Of a stretch of DNA of 64,000 nucleotides, positions 1 through 10,036 are shown piece after piece (within the stretch, counting starts at the first letter, position 1; each line of letters begins with the position of its first letter). The position numbers were made by a program, and so were the translations under genes. The stretch spans positions 5,084,001 through 5,148,000 of the forward strand of contig NZ_CP050854.1 in assembly GCF_017569925.1 (NCBI RefSeq), written 5' to 3'. The notes beneath the pieces are model-generated. The model ran no database searches, was not told the origin of the DNA, and saw only the letters and a list, made by a program, of their open reading frames with translations. The stretch is from Brenneria izadpanahii (GTDB lineage: Bacteria > Pseudomonadota > Gammaproteobacteria > Enterobacterales > Enterobacteriaceae).

Positions 1-819
1 ATTTTCAGCCATCTAATGCTGGTGGTCGGCATCATCGCCGTACTCTTCCCGCTGTATGTCGCCATCGTCACCGCCACGCTGGATAACGAGCAGGTGTTTC
101 AGACGCCGATGACGCTGATACCCGGCACCCACCTGTGGGAGAATCTGCGCCATATCTGGCAACACGGCGTGGCGAATAACGCCGCGCCCTTTGGGCTGAT
201 GCTGTTTAACAGTTTCGTCATGGCGCTGGCGATCACGCTGGGCAAAATCACGGTGTCCATATTATCCGCCTACGCCATCGTCTATTTTCGCTTTCCGTTC
301 CGCAATCTGTTTTTCTGGATGATCTTTCTCACGCTGATGCTGCCGGTAGAGGTGCGCATCTTTCCCACGGTGGAAGTCATTTCCCAATTGCACATGATAG
401 ACAGCTACGCCGGACTAACGTTTCCGTTGATGGCATCGGCGACGGCAACCTTTCTGTTCCGGCAGTTTTTTATGACGCTGCCGAGCGAGCTGCTGGAAGC
501 ATCGCGCATTGACGGCGCCGGCCCGATGCGTTTCTTCTTCGATATCGTTCTACCGCTGTCGAAAACCAATCTGGCGGCGCTGTTCGTCATCACCTTTATC
601 TACGGCTGGAACCAGTATCTGTGGCCGCTGCTGATCATCAGCGATGCGAACCTGGGGACGGCGGTGGCCGGGATCAAAAGTATGATCGCCTCCGGCGATG
701 TCGCCACCCAATGGAATCAGGTTATGACGGCGATGCTGGTGACGATGCTGCCGCCCTTGATGGTCGTGTTGCTGATGCAGCGCTGGTTTGTTCGTGGTCT
801 GGTTGATAGTGAGAAATAA
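1..819 (+). CDS. ugpE: sn-glycerol-3-phosphate ABC transporter permease UgpE (5' end cut by window)
   Basis: Inner-membrane permease of the UgpBAEC importer for sn-glycerol-3-phosphate and glycerophosphodiesters. The reading frame is open from base 1 and the residues before the first in-window ATG (IFSHL) align with E. coli UgpE as I remember it, so about nine N-terminal residues lie outside the window. Several hydrophobic segments are visible, plus the EAA-type loop ([17 protein letters not shown], roughly residues 155-171 of the visible part) that docks on the ATPase. It ends in VRGLVDSEK like the E. coli protein. ugpC starts 6 bp downstream, so the two are co-transcribed. Confidence 0.95.
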   Translation: MFSHLMLVVGIIAVLFPLYVAIVTATLDNEQVFQTPMTLIPGTHLWENLRHIWQHGVANNAAPFGLMLFNSFVMALAITLGKITVSILSAYAIVYFRFPFRNLFFWMIFLTLMLPVEVRIFPTVEVISQLHMIDSYAGLTFPLMASATATFLFRQFFMTLPSELLEASRIDGAGPMRFFFDIVLPLSKTNLAALFVITFIYGWNQYLWPLLIISDANLGTAVAGIKSMIASGDVATQWNQVMTAMLVTMLPPLMVVLLMQRWFVRGLVDSEK

Positions 820-825
820 CACGTT

Positions 826-1899
826 ATGGCATGCTTAAAACTTCAGGCCGTTACCAAATCCTATGACGGTAAAACACAGGTTATTCATCCCATCGATCTC
901 GATGTGAACGATGGCGAATTCATCGTAATGGTCGGCCCGTCCGGCTGCGGTAAATCCACGCTGCTGAGAATGGTTGCCGGGCTGGAGCAAACAACCAGCG
1001 GCGATATCTATATCGATAACCAGCGGGTCACCGAGCTGGAACCCAAAGATCGCGGCATTGCGATGGTGTTCCAGAACTATGCTCTTTATCCTCACATGAG
1101 CGTTTATGACAACATGGCCTATGGCCTGAAAATTCGCGGCTTCGGTAAAACACAAATTCGCCAGCGGGTGGAAGAGGCCGCGCGAATTCTGGAGCTGGCT
1201 CCGCTGCTGAATCGCAAACCGCGCGAATTATCGGGCGGACAGCGTCAGCGCGTGGCGATGGGACGCGCGATCGTGCGCGAACCCGCGGTATTTTTATTCG
1301 ATGAACCCTTGTCAAACCTGGACGCCAAACTGCGGGTACAGATGCGGCTGGAATTGCAACAGCTGCATCAGCGGCTGAAAACCACCAGCCTCTATGTGAC
1401 GCACGATCAGATTGAAGCCATGACGCTGGCCCAGCGCGTGATCGTGATGAATAAAGGCGTCGCCGAACAGATTGGCGCCCCCGCGGACATTTATCGCCGC
1501 CCGGCGTCGCTGTTTGTCGCCAGCTTCATCGGCTCGCCCGCCATGAACCTATGGCCGGGCAGAATCAACGATGACGGCGGCCGGTTTGAAATCGGCGACG
1601 CCTTAGCCCTGCCGCTGCCGGCGGCGAAACCGCAATGGCGCGGACGCGAGTTGACGCTGGGGGTAAGACCGGAGCATATTCAACTGACGACCAGCGAGGC
1701 GGACGGCATTCCGCTACAGGTATCGACACTGGAGCTGCTGGGTGCGGATAATCTGGCGCACGGACGGTGGGGCGAACACAATGTGATTGTGCGCCTCTCC
1801 TATGAACACTGTCCGGCGGCGGGCTCGACACTTTGGCTGCACTTGCCTGAACAGGCATGGCATTTGTTTGATTCGCAAAGCGGATTACGGGTGGAATAA
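826..1899 (+). CDS. ugpC: sn-glycerol-3-phosphate ABC transporter ATP-binding protein UgpC
   Basis: Cytoplasmic ATPase that powers the Ugp importer. The 357 residues match the roughly 356 of E. coli UgpC. Walker [10 protein letters not shown] is at about residues 37-45, the ABC signature [14 protein letters not shown] at about 135, Walker [14 protein letters not shown] at about 155, and a MalK-type C-terminal TOBE/regulatory domain follows from about residue 240. It lies between ugpE (6 bp gap) and ugpQ (TAATG overlap), which separates it from other CUT1-family ATPases such as MalK. Confidence 0.95.
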   Translation: MACLKLQAVTKSYDGKTQVIHPIDLDVNDGEFIVMVGPSGCGKSTLLRMVAGLEQTTSGDIYIDNQRVTELEPKDRGIAMVFQNYALYPHMSVYDNMAYGLKIRGFGKTQIRQRVEEAARILELAPLLNRKPRELSGGQRQRVAMGRAIVREPAVFLFDEPLSNLDAKLRVQMRLELQQLHQRLKTTSLYVTHDQIEAMTLAQRVIVMNKGVAEQIGAPADIYRRPASLFVASFIGSPAMNLWPGRINDDGGRFEIGDALALPLPAAKPQWRGRELTLGVRPEHIQLTTSEADGIPLQVSTLELLGADNLAHGRWGEHNVIVRLSYEHCPAAGSTLWLHLPEQAWHLFDSQSGLRVE

Positions 1900-2648
1900 T
1901 GGTAACGCAATGGCCTTATCCGGCTATCGTCGCCCATCGCGGCGGCGGCTCACTGGCGCCGGAAAACACATTGGCCGCGATTGATGTAGGCGCCGGTTTC
2001 GGTCATAAGATGATCGAGTTTGACGCCAAGCTATCGCAGGATGGTCAAATCTTCCTACTCCATGATGATACGCTCGAACGCACCAGCAACGGCTGGGGTA
2101 TCGCCGGCGATCTGCCGTGGGACAAACTGGCCGCGCTGGATGTCGGAAGCGGGTACAGCAAAAAATTCGCCGGCGAACGGTTACCGCTGTTATCGGAAGT
2201 CGCAAAGCGCTGTAAACAGTATGGCATGGCCGCCAATATCGAAATTAAACCGACCACGGGCCATGAGCAGGAAACCGGGCGTCTGGTCGCCCTTGCGGCG
2301 CGTCAGCTGTGGCAGGATCACCCCATTACGCCATTGTTATCGTCATTCTCGGCGCAATCGCTGGAGGCCGCCCGGCAGGCGGTTCCCGAGCTGCCGCGCG
2401 GCCTGCTGCTGGATGAATGGGACGATGACTGGCGAAACCTGACCCGCCGGCTGGAGTGCGCGTCCATTCATCTCAATCACCATTTACTCACCGCGGAACG
2501 GGTTGCATTACTGAAGGCGGCCGGGCTGCGCATTCTGGTTTATACCGTCAATCAACCAGAGCGGGCCAAAACGTTGCTTAATTGGGGCGTTGACTGTATC
2601 TGTACTGACCGGATAGATTTAATCGGGGCGGATTTTGCTACCGGCTAA
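1899..2648 (+). CDS. ugpQ: glycerophosphodiester phosphodiesterase UgpQ
   Basis: Cytoplasmic enzyme hydrolysing glycerophosphodiesters to glycerol-3-phosphate plus alcohol, using substrate brought in by Ugp. The 249 residues are close to the E. coli length (247). The GDPD signature is clear at the N-terminus: [13 protein letters not shown] (active-site His and Arg), [11 protein letters not shown] (metal-binding Glu and Asp) and [13 protein letters not shown] (second catalytic His). The start overlaps the ugpC stop as TAATG, so translation is probably coupled. In E. coli yhhA follows ugpQ; here a permease gene lies between them. Confidence 0.95.
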   Translation: MVTQWPYPAIVAHRGGGSLAPENTLAAIDVGAGFGHKMIEFDAKLSQDGQIFLLHDDTLERTSNGWGIAGDLPWDKLAALDVGSGYSKKFAGERLPLLSEVAKRCKQYGMAANIEIKPTTGHEQETGRLVALAARQLWQDHPITPLLSSFSAQSLEAARQAVPELPRGLLLDEWDDDWRNLTRRLECASIHLNHHLLTAERVALLKAAGLRILVYTVNQPERAKTLLNWGVDCICTDRIDLIGADFATG

Positions 2649-2703
2649 AATCAACCCATTTATCTCTTTTCAGCTAGGTGCCGGTTACTAAGGAATTGGC
2701 TCA

Positions 2704-3660
2704 ATGCCTCCATTTATTAGTTCGCTCTGGCACCAGATTTTTCTATCTTTACCGCTATTTATTTTGATCGCACTGGGTTATGGCCTGATCCGCTACGGGA
2801 AATGGCCGTCAACCATTACCGACGGCATGAGCCGCTTTGTCTTCTCGGTGGCGATGCCGGCGATGTTGTTTCGCCTGATGAGCGACTTCTCCAAACGTCC
2901 GATGGTTGATGCCCGCCTGTTGATCGCCTTTTTCGGCAGTTGCCTGCTCGTTTTTATACTGGGCCGTCTTGTCGCGCGTAAGGTTTTTCAACTGGATGGC
3001 GTATCCGGATCGATTTTTGCGCTCAGCGGCATCTTTTCCAACAATGTGGTGCTCGGGTTGCCGATCGCCTCGCTGATGCTGGGCGAAGAGGCGATACCTT
3101 CCGTCGCGCTGGTGGTGGTGTTTAACGGTTTAATCCTTTGGACGCTGGTGACGGTCTCGGTCGAGTGGGCGCGCAATGGGGCGCTATCTCTGCAAGGCTT
3201 TACCAAAACCGCGCTGGGGGTGCTGAAAAATCCGCTGATTATCGGCATCCTGTCCGGGACGGCGTTCAGCCTGACCGGGTTTCCACTGCCGTATTATGTC
3301 GACCAGCCGCTAAATATGCTGGGGCAGATCGCCATGCCGTTATCGCTGATCGCCCTGGGGATGGGGCTGGCGGAATACCAGATCCGCGACGGCCTGCACA
3401 TCAGCATCGCTATCTGCGTCATCAAGCTGCTGGTGCAGCCGCTGGTGATTTGGGGCATCGCGATTGCGATCGGCCTGCCGGAAATAGAGACGCGGGCGGT
3501 AGTATTGCTGGGCTCAATGTCAGTGGGCGTAAACGTTTATCTGATGTCGCGCCAGTTCAATGTGCTGGGCGGCCCGGTCGCCACCAGCCTGCTGGTTTCG
3601 ACGGCGCTGGCCGCCTTGACCACCCCGCTTATCCTGACGCTGATGGGCGTGCGTCTCTAA
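2704..3660 (+). CDS. AEC-family (auxin efflux carrier-like) transporter
   Basis: Predicted inner-membrane carrier of 318 residues with about ten hydrophobic segments in two halves, the AEC/bile-acid-sodium-symporter-like fold. The first half has FVFSVAMPAMLFRLM and a helix with SNNVVLGLPIASLML; the second half repeats with SMSVGVNVYLMSRQF, the conserved mid-membrane polar stretches of the family. Start chosen at 2704 for an AAGGA ribosome site 9-10 bases upstream. Family members move carboxylates such as malonate or malate; the substrate here cannot be read from sequence. It stands alone between ugpQ and yhhA. Confidence 0.8.
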   Translation: MPPFISSLWHQIFLSLPLFILIALGYGLIRYGKWPSTITDGMSRFVFSVAMPAMLFRLMSDFSKRPMVDARLLIAFFGSCLLVFILGRLVARKVFQLDGVSGSIFALSGIFSNNVVLGLPIASLMLGEEAIPSVALVVVFNGLILWTLVTVSVEWARNGALSLQGFTKTALGVLKNPLIIGILSGTAFSLTGFPLPYYVDQPLNMLGQIAMPLSLIALGMGLAEYQIRDGLHISIAICVIKLLVQPLVIWGIAIAIGLPEIETRAVVLLGSMSVGVNVYLMSRQFNVLGGPVATSLLVSTALAALTTPLILTLMGVRL

Positions 3661-3696
3661 ACCGAAGCGGCGCGACGCCAGGCTCATCCCCTGCCG

Positions 3697-3999
3697 CTAA
3701 GAGGCGGACGGCGGCTGAACTGAGGGCGTCGCCTGCTGTATCCGCTTTTGCTGCTGTTGCAATTGTTGCTGCTGCTGTTGCTGCAACTGACTATTGCGCT
3801 GCTGTAATTGCTGATTCAACTGCTGTTTCTGCAACTGCTGATTCTGCTGCATACGTTGTTGTAACTGCTTCTGACTATTGATGCCGTTTTCATACTGTTG
3901 CTGCTGCGTCGATGGCGCTTTCGCGGCGTCGGCCTGTGTAACCAACGGCAGTGAAAACAAGGCAAACAATAATGCCGTCAGCGTAATTGCGTGTTTCAT
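3697..3999 (-). CDS. yhhA: YhhA-like DUF2756 exported Gln-rich protein
   Basis: Small exported protein of 100 residues, function unknown. A signal peptide (MKHAITLTALLFALFSLPL, cleaved near TQADA) precedes a mature part that is almost wholly Gln-rich and predicted helical or coiled-coil, built from QLQQ and QQQQQ runs. The start at 3999 has a strong TGGAGG site just upstream; an in-frame ATG at 4122 would add 41 residues with no signal-peptide character. E. coli yhhA lies next to ugpQ, so position supports the name. It is convergent with the AEC gene. Confidence 0.8.
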   Translation of the reverse strand: MKHAITLTALLFALFSLPLVTQADAAKAPSTQQQQYENGINSQKQLQQRMQQNQQLQKQQLNQQLQQRNSQLQQQQQQQLQQQQKRIQQATPSVQPPSAS

Positions 4000-4204
4000 T
4001 CGGTCCTCCACGGCACGGAATGTGCCAAACCGTATCGCTATTCGGAACCGCATATATTCCCGGTCCCGTTGATATACAGTGTAATCGCTGCAAACGGAAA
4101 CGTCGTGCAGAGTTATCTGCATTCTGCGTCCGCCAGGCTTTGGGCCGCCCGCGGAGAATGTTATATACTGCGGCGGAATTTTTCTTTGCGATTGAAGTTA
4201 TCTC

Positions 4205-4669
4205 ATGTTTCATATTGCGCTCTATGAGCCACAAATAGCGCCAAACACCGGCAATATTATCCGTTTGGCGGCCAATAACGGCTGCACGCTTCATCTGATT
4301 GAGCCGCTGGGTTTTGATTTTGAAGAGAAGAAGCTGCGCCGGGCAGGGCTGGATTATCACGATCTCGCCAGCGTCAAGCGCCATAAAAACTATCAGGATT
4401 TTCTGGCGGCGGTCGCAGGGCAACGCATTTTCGCCTGCACCACCAAAGGCAGCCGCCCTTACGACCAGCCCGATTATCGGCCCGGCGACGTACTGCTGTT
4501 CGGCTCGGAAACCGCGGGCCTGCCGGATGATATCCGTAACGGCTTTTCGGCGGATTTCCGCATCCGCATTCCTATGCAGCCGGAGTGCCGCAGCCTCAAT
4601 CTGTCCAACGCCGTCGCCATTATCAGCTATGAAGCCTGGCGGCAGAACGGCTTTGGGGGACGAACCTAA
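4205..4669 (+). CDS. trmL: tRNA (cytidine(34)-2'-O)-methyltransferase TrmL
   Basis: SPOUT-class methyltransferase that 2'-O-methylates the wobble base of leucine tRNAs using S-adenosylmethionine. The 154 residues are close to E. coli TrmL/YibK (157). Family motifs are present: N-terminal [21 protein letters not shown] (motif 1), FGSETAGLP (motif 2) and [18 protein letters not shown] (motif 3), which form the trefoil-knot SAM pocket. It runs towards the DUF3142 gene, the two stops being only 4 bp apart. Confidence 0.95.
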   Translation: MFHIALYEPQIAPNTGNIIRLAANNGCTLHLIEPLGFDFEEKKLRRAGLDYHDLASVKRHKNYQDFLAAVAGQRIFACTTKGSRPYDQPDYRPGDVLLFGSETAGLPDDIRNGFSADFRIRIPMQPECRSLNLSNAVAIISYEAWRQNGFGGRT

Positions 4670-4673
4670 CCGG

Positions 4674-5420
4674 TTAAGGCTTTTTTCGCGGTGGATTAAC
4701 CAGGAAAACGACCTCCCCGCGATAATAAGGGGAAGCCGCAAGCCGCCGTTGCCATTTCTTATCCCACTTACCGTGCTGCACCAAACCCAGCCGAAAAGGG
4801 ATCGTCAACTTTTGCAGCGCCGGCAGGTAGTCGGCGTAGTTGGTTACGGTGCTGCGCCCCTGATAGGTTTGGATCACCAGTTCATCAATGCTGCCGCGCA
4901 ACCGGTTCAACTCGGCGACGTCGCCGGTTTTCGACCAGTCGAGCAACCCGGTGACACTGATCAGGCAATCTTTCGGCAGCCGTTGCCGCAGTTGCTGTAA
5001 AAACGCCGCATATCCCGCCAGTTGATAACTTTCGGCGTCAAAATCAATCTGAATTCCCCTGACCTGATTACCGTGGCGGCGCCACGCTTCCTGTAGCTTC
5101 AACATGCGGTTGAGGTGCTCATCCGACAGCGACAGCGTCGTCAGCCGGTAAGACAGCCACAGAGAAGCAACGCGTAGTTTACTGGCGGGGATCCCCTGGC
5201 GCAGAAAGACCGTTTGCCCCTGCCGACGGGCGATCTCGCCCTGATGCAGATAGAGCGTCTGAGCCTGATGCAGCACGCTCTGCGGCCGAACGGCCGCCCA
5301 CAGCCAGAAAGCCTGATATTGCGCGGCGTTGACGCTGCCGGCCTGAGCCGCCGCGCCGCTCCACGGCCAGAGCAGGAGCGCTATCCAGGTTACCAGTAAT
5401 ACTTGAGCTTGTTTGCCCAC
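4674..5420 (-). CDS. exported DUF3142-type protein, function unknown
   Basis: Protein of 248 residues with a signal peptide (hydrophobic core LLVTWIALLLWPWSGAAAQA). The rest looks like a small TIM-barrel of the glycoside-hydrolase-like DUF3142 type: a strand ending in QIDFDAESYQLAGY, a LISVTGLLDW strand, and DELVIQTYQGR, with acidic residues at strand ends. No established function. The start lies 31 bp inside the 3' end of the larger upstream gene on the same strand, so the two are almost certainly co-transcribed and possibly translationally coupled. The DUF assignment is from recognition only. Confidence 0.65.
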   Translation of the reverse strand: MGKQAQVLLVTWIALLLWPWSGAAAQAGSVNAAQYQAFWLWAAVRPQSVLHQAQTLYLHQGEIARRQGQTVFLRQGIPASKLRVASLWLSYRLTTLSLSDEHLNRMLKLQEAWRRHGNQVRGIQIDFDAESYQLAGYAAFLQQLRQRLPKDCLISVTGLLDWSKTGDVAELNRLRGSIDELVIQTYQGRSTVTNYADYLPALQKLTIPFRLGLVQHGKWDKKWQRRLAASPYYRGEVVFLVNPPRKKP

Positions 5421-7567
5421 AGGCTGCCTTTAAACTCGGTTTTCAGTTGGGTAAACCAGGCCTTACGCGTCGCTTTACTGATGTCCTGTCCGCCGCAGTC
5501 GTTAAAACCGCTGGGCGCATAGCAGTAGACCGCCCGATAGAGCGCATAGCTTTTATCTTCCGGCGGCGCGTCAGGATCGGCGATAACCCGCATGTATCCA
5601 TCCAGCCGATTATATTCCGTCCCTTTGAATTGCGTCGGCGCATTGATTAACTCATCCAGCATATTACTCTCTCCCCAGTCAAATCCGACGGTATCGCCGG
5701 TTCGCAGAAAGAACTCGCCGAGGCAGTTAATGGACCGCGCATCGTTCGGCCGCTGATTTAGCGTATTAACCACGCTATCCAGCGCAGGGCATTGATATCC
5801 CTCCTCGGTATCGCCGCCGTCCCAGTTAAAAACGGCTAGATCGTCCAGACTCCAGTCCATGTTTTCCGCATCATCCAACGGCAGAATTTCTTTTCTGAGC
5901 GCGCTATCTTTCAGATAACCGGCATAGTCCGCGTGTAGCAGCGATTTGGTTAACAACGTATGCAGGGCGATGGCCCGTTCTTCATGGGTTTGTTGCGGTC
6001 CCGTTTGCTGACGCAACAGGTCGGCGCTGGCGCTGACTTTTAGCACCGCGGAACGAAAACGCAGATTTTTAACCGGACTATCCGACGTGAATACCCTTTC
6101 CGGATGACCGGCCTTAACCAGCGTTTCAGCCAGCGCCAGTTGCAGGAACTGCTGCTGGGTATAGTCGGTATTCAAGGAGAGCAGGCGGCGCCAATGCATT
6201 TCTGCTTCATCCCAGCGCGCCAACTGCTGGAGCGCCTGACCGCGCAACACTTGCAAACTGAAACTCGTGGTATCGGTGAGATTCCGATCGTGAGTTTCCG
6301 CGACCCCGTTCACGACGGCGGCATAATCTTTCAGCCGATAAAACTGATAGGCGGTCTGTAGATAGTGGTATTCGTTTTGCATCGCCACCTGCTCGAACAG
6401 GGTTTGTTGGGCCGCCAACTCTTCGGCGGATAATTCAGGGAAACGTCCCCAGCCGCCATGAACCGCGCGCAGCCGTTTAAGATCCTGCACCAGCGCCAAC
6501 AGCGGGCTATCCGCCGCCGCGGTAAATGTTTCCCGCTCCAGCAGTTTGTTGTCGATCTCATCGCTTAATACCTGCAGATCGCCGGCATTATCGGCGCGAT
6601 CCAATACCTGCTGATAAATTTTGGGTAACGCGTTCAGATCGCCGAGGATCCAATATGCCCGCCGGTAGAGCCCTTGCGCGGAGCCGACATATAAACCCCG
6701 CGGATACTGCCGCAGATAATCATCAATGCGCCCTATGGCTGACGATGCCGCGTTTTTATCGGCTTTGCCGGCATCGAACATATTGTATTCATCCAGCGCG
6801 GATTGCATCGCTTCGTTAATCGCCACGCGGATCAGCATATAACGCGCGGTTTCAGCGACCCACGGTTGTCCGGCTTCCGTCAGTTCCTGAAAGCCGCTGT
6901 TTGCCTGCTTGAATTCCCCCTGATAGAAAGCCTGGCTATTGATCAGATAGCGTTTAAGATCTGCCGCATGTCCCTCATCCGGCAGACGCTCAAGCTCGTC
7001 GGATAACGAAGACGGGGAATAATCCGGGGACAGGATAATTAAACGCGCCAGAGCAAGCGGCGTGCGCTGAGCATCGGTTAACTGTTGGTCGGCCAACAGC
7101 ACATCAAAAAAGTCTTCGACGGTCGAGAGATCGTTGGATATTTGCCGGCCTTCCCCGTCGTTGGACGTCAGCGTAGCGAATTTTTCCTGCACGTCAGACG
7201 GCAGCTTCAACTGACGGGCCTTATTTACCAGCGCGCTGTCGCCGGCGGCGGTTTGCGCTGAAGCCTCATCCGCCGATGGAGCCGGGCCTTCCGTCGCCGC
7301 CAGCCCCATAACGCGATATGCGGTAAAGGGGTCGGTACGCGACCGTGTCTGGTCGGGGAGCGGCTGAGGCACCGGCAAAGCAATATGCTGGCGGCTGCTC
7401 TGGAGCAGCATCAAATTGGTTCTGGTATCGTTATCCGGCAAAAGGTAAGGAAACGCCGGCATTCCGCACTCCGCGTCAGAAAAACCGCAAATACCATCAG
7501 TAGAGCTAAAAGCGTGGCAGCTAAAAAGCGTACTCAGTAGACCCGCCAGCAAAGTTAGTCCTTTCAT
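5390..7567 (-). CDS. large exported helical-repeat protein, function unknown
   Basis: About 725 residues starting MKGLTLLAGLLSTLFSCHAFS, a clear signal peptide. The mature protein is rich in Ala, Leu and Gln helices with TPR-like pairs (for example SLQVLRGQALQQLARWDEAE and LALAETLVKAGHPERVF), and has several Cys in the C-terminal third (GYQCPALD, SINCLGEFF, CYAPSGFNDCGG). The start at 7567 is preferred to the ATG two codons earlier because a CAGGA site lies 8 bases upstream of it. It pairs with the overlapping DUF3142 gene. I do not recognise a named family; a periplasmic or outer-membrane-associated scaffold is plausible but unproven. Confidence 0.6.
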   Translation of the reverse strand: MKGLTLLAGLLSTLFSCHAFSSTDGICGFSDAECGMPAFPYLLPDNDTRTNLMLLQSSRQHIALPVPQPLPDQTRSRTDPFTAYRVMGLAATEGPAPSADEASAQTAAGDSALVNKARQLKLPSDVQEKFATLTSNDGEGRQISNDLSTVEDFFDVLLADQQLTDAQRTPLALARLIILSPDYSPSSLSDELERLPDEGHAADLKRYLINSQAFYQGEFKQANSGFQELTEAGQPWVAETARYMLIRVAINEAMQSALDEYNMFDAGKADKNAASSAIGRIDDYLRQYPRGLYVGSAQGLYRRAYWILGDLNALPKIYQQVLDRADNAGDLQVLSDEIDNKLLERETFTAAADSPLLALVQDLKRLRAVHGGWGRFPELSAEELAAQQTLFEQVAMQNEYHYLQTAYQFYRLKDYAAVVNGVAETHDRNLTDTTSFSLQVLRGQALQQLARWDEAEMHWRRLLSLNTDYTQQQFLQLALAETLVKAGHPERVFTSDSPVKNLRFRSAVLKVSASADLLRQQTGPQQTHEERAIALHTLLTKSLLHADYAGYLKDSALRKEILPLDDAENMDWSLDDLAVFNWDGGDTEEGYQCPALDSVVNTLNQRPNDARSINCLGEFFLRTGDTVGFDWGESNMLDELINAPTQFKGTEYNRLDGYMRVIADPDAPPEDKSYALYRAVYCYAPSGFNDCGGQDISKATRKAWFTQLKTEFKGSLWANKLKYYW

Positions 7568-7816
7568 GTACATGTTCCTGTTGGATTCAATTTCAGGCCA
7601 TATGGCTGCCGGTCGGCTATTGTTCCCATCATCGCCGGGGTATCGCTCTATCCCGGCGCCAATAAGAGTAGCCTATTATCAAAAAGATATGGCTGGCGCC
7701 GATACGCAGCGCCCGGAGAGGATACAGCGGAAAAGATTAACGTGAAGTTAACGACAATACCGTGGCGCAAAAACCGGAACGCCAGGGCTTTACCAACAGC
7801 CTGACGTTGTTGCCAT

Positions 7817-9187
7817 TTATCTTTGATGTAATGGTAACCAGATAACCAATCGTAATCCACCCAGCGGACTATCTTCCGCTTTCACCCAGCCCTTATGCTG
7901 CGAAATCGCCGTTTCCACGATGGCCAGCCCCAAACCGGTGCCGCCAGACTCCCGATCGCGGGCTTCGTCCGTGCGGTAAAAAGGCCGGAAAATCTGCTCC
8001 CGGTCTTCCGGGCTAACGCCTGGGCCGTCATCATCCACCTTGATGGTGATGCCCTGATTATCAACGGAGAATGCGACTTCAATATGACGGTGAGAGTAAC
8101 GCAGCGCATTGCGGACAATATTCTCCAGCGCGCTGTCGAGCGCGGAAGGATTGCCATACAACGTCCACGGACCGGGAGGATACGGCACATCCAGCGTTTT
8201 CCCCATTTGCTCCGCTTCAAAACGGGCGTCATCCAACACATCGCTCCACAGCTCATCGGCGCGGATAAATTCGCGGGTGAGCTCGTTCTTATGTTGATTG
8301 CGGGACAAAACCAGCAGGTCGTTAATCATGCTGTCCAGCCGCTGCGTTTCGGTTTCAATGCGGCTTAGCTCGTTGCCCTCCCCCTGGCGTCTGCGCAGCA
8401 ATGCGGTGGCCAGTTGCAAACGGGTGAGCGGCGTGCGCAGTTCGTGTGAAATATCAGACAACAGCCGCTGTTGCGCCGTTACCATCCGCTCCAGCGCGCT
8501 GACCATCTGGTTAAAACTGACCCCGGTCGCCAGAAACTCCTGCGGACCGGCTTCCAACTCAGGATGTTGACGCAGGTTGCCGCGCGCCACTTCGTCCGCC
8601 GCATACTTCAGCTTACGGGCCGGTTTGGCCAGGCTCCAGGCTAACCATAACAAGAGAGGGGAGCTGATCAGCATGGTGAATATCAGCAGTAATAACGGCC
8701 GGTCAAACAACAGGTTAATAAAATCCGACTGTAGGCTGCTGGCCGGGCGAATCAGATAAAGCTGGTAATTATCTTCACCATCCCGAATGGAAAACGGCCC
8801 CAGCAGCTCAACACGGCCATATTTCTTTTTTTGCGGATGATCGGCATTATCGGACAGGCCGATAAAATTACGCACAATTTGCGTTTCATTTTTCTGAGCG
8901 CCAAGCACCCGTCCTTCACTGGTAACCAACAAAAGACGCTGCCCCGGCGGAGCCCATTTCTCAATCACCCAGAATAACCGCAGCCACCAGCGTAAATCAT
9001 TGGCCGGGGTGTTCGCCAGATCGGCTTCAATATGTTGCTCCAGCATAATCCCTTGCCGCTGCTCGCTTTCCAGCAACGCTGTCAACTGGCGTGAATCAAG
9101 CTTGGGCACCATCAGTACCAGCATGAGAACCAGCGCCAGCGTCAACCAGAAAATAGCGAAAATACGCGCAGTCAGGCTATTAATCAT
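7817..9187 (-). CDS. cpxA: envelope-stress sensor histidine kinase CpxA
   Basis: Inner-membrane sensor kinase for misfolded envelope proteins. The 456 residues match E. coli CpxA (457). Order: TM1 (about 7-29), periplasmic sensor domain, TM2 (about 162-186), HAMP, the dimerisation helix with phospho-acceptor His248 in LLSDISHELRTPL, then the ATPase with N-box ENIVRNALRYS and G-boxes DDGPGVSPED and GGTGLGLAIV. Its ATG overlaps the cpxR stop as ATGA, so the two are translationally coupled. About 250 bp without a recognised gene separates it from the next gene downstream. Confidence 0.97.
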   Translation of the reverse strand: MINSLTARIFAIFWLTLALVLMLVLMVPKLDSRQLTALLESEQRQGIMLEQHIEADLANTPANDLRWWLRLFWVIEKWAPPGQRLLLVTSEGRVLGAQKNETQIVRNFIGLSDNADHPQKKKYGRVELLGPFSIRDGEDNYQLYLIRPASSLQSDFINLLFDRPLLLLIFTMLISSPLLLWLAWSLAKPARKLKYAADEVARGNLRQHPELEAGPQEFLATGVSFNQMVSALERMVTAQQRLLSDISHELRTPLTRLQLATALLRRRQGEGNELSRIETETQRLDSMINDLLVLSRNQHKNELTREFIRADELWSDVLDDARFEAEQMGKTLDVPYPPGPWTLYGNPSALDSALENIVRNALRYSHRHIEVAFSVDNQGITIKVDDDGPGVSPEDREQIFRPFYRTDEARDRESGGTGLGLAIVETAISQHKGWVKAEDSPLGGLRLVIWLPLHQR

Positions 9188-9882
9188 GCAGCAGACACCA
9201 TCAGGTAACCTCGCCCGCGTAACGTTTTAAACCACGGCAAGCCATCTTTCCGCTCCGGCAATTTACGACGCAGGTTAGAGATATGCATATCAATGGCGCG
9301 GTCAAACGGCGTAAGCCGTTTCCCCAACACTTCCTGACTCAAATGCTCGCGCGAAACCACCTGACCCAGCCGCTGCGCCAGCAGATACAGCAGCGTGAAT
9401 TCGGTGCCGGTCAGATCCAGCACGGTTTCATCAAAGCTGGCTTCCTGCCGGCCGGGATTCAGCCGCAGCCCGTCAACTTCCAGCGTCGGCGCGCCGTTTT
9501 CACCAGACTGTTGCTGGTCCGTCCAGTTTGAACGCCGCAAAATGGCGCGGATACGCGCCACCAGTTCACGGTCGTTAAAAGGCTTCGGCAGATAGTCATC
9601 CGCGCCTAATTCCAGGCCGAGAACACGATCCAACTCGCTGCCGCGGGCAGTCAGCATGATCACCGGAGTCTGATGCTGCTGGCGCAGCTCTTTTAACGTA
9701 TCGATACCGTTTTTCTTCGGCATCATGACATCCAGCAATAACAGGTCAACGGTGCTATCCAATACGCTTAACGCCTGTTCGCCATCGTAGGCGACAACGA
9801 CGTTAAAACCTTCCATTTCGAGCAATTCTTTCAATAAAGACGTTAGCTCTCTATCGTCATCAACCAACAGGATCTTGTTCAT
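9184..9882 (-). CDS. cpxR: envelope-stress response regulator CpxR
   Basis: OmpR-family response regulator of 232 residues, the same length as E. coli CpxR. The receiver domain has the acidic pocket VDDD (about 8-11), the phosphorylated Asp in LLLLDVMMPKKNG (about residue 51) and Lys in LPKPFNDRE; the winged-helix DNA-binding domain ends in FKTLRGRGYLMVSA. The start MNKILL at 9882 has a GGAGG site about 10 bases upstream; the frame is open eight codons further but that extension is not conserved. Divergent from cpxP with a CpxR box between them, as in the known autoregulated locus. Confidence 0.97.
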   Translation of the reverse strand: MNKILLVDDDRELTSLLKELLEMEGFNVVVAYDGEQALSVLDSTVDLLLLDVMMPKKNGIDTLKELRQQHQTPVIMLTARGSELDRVLGLELGADDYLPKPFNDRELVARIRAILRRSNWTDQQQSGENGAPTLEVDGLRLNPGRQEASFDETVLDLTGTEFTLLYLLAQRLGQVVSREHLSQEVLGKRLTPFDRAIDMHISNLRRKLPERKDGLPWFKTLRGRGYLMVSAA

Positions 9883-9937
9883 ATATTCTTTACCTCCAGG
9901 GGGCAAAATACGTCATAGATTAGCGCTATTCCATGAC

Positions 9938-9952
9938 TTTACGTAGTTTTAC
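9938..9952 (-). promoter_or_regulatory. CpxR box between cpxR and cpxP
   Basis: On the minus strand the sequence reads GTAAA-ACTAC-GTAAA, an exact match to the CpxR consensus GTAAA-N5-GTAAA. It lies 56 bp upstream of the cpxR start and 85 bp upstream of the cpxP start, fitting control of both divergent units. Confidence 0.85.
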
Positions 9953-10036
9953 ATCCTCTGACGCATGTTTGCAGCAAGACGATTAGACTCATGTCCATTG
10001 ATTCACAAAACAGCACGCCAAACCGGGGAGTTATTG

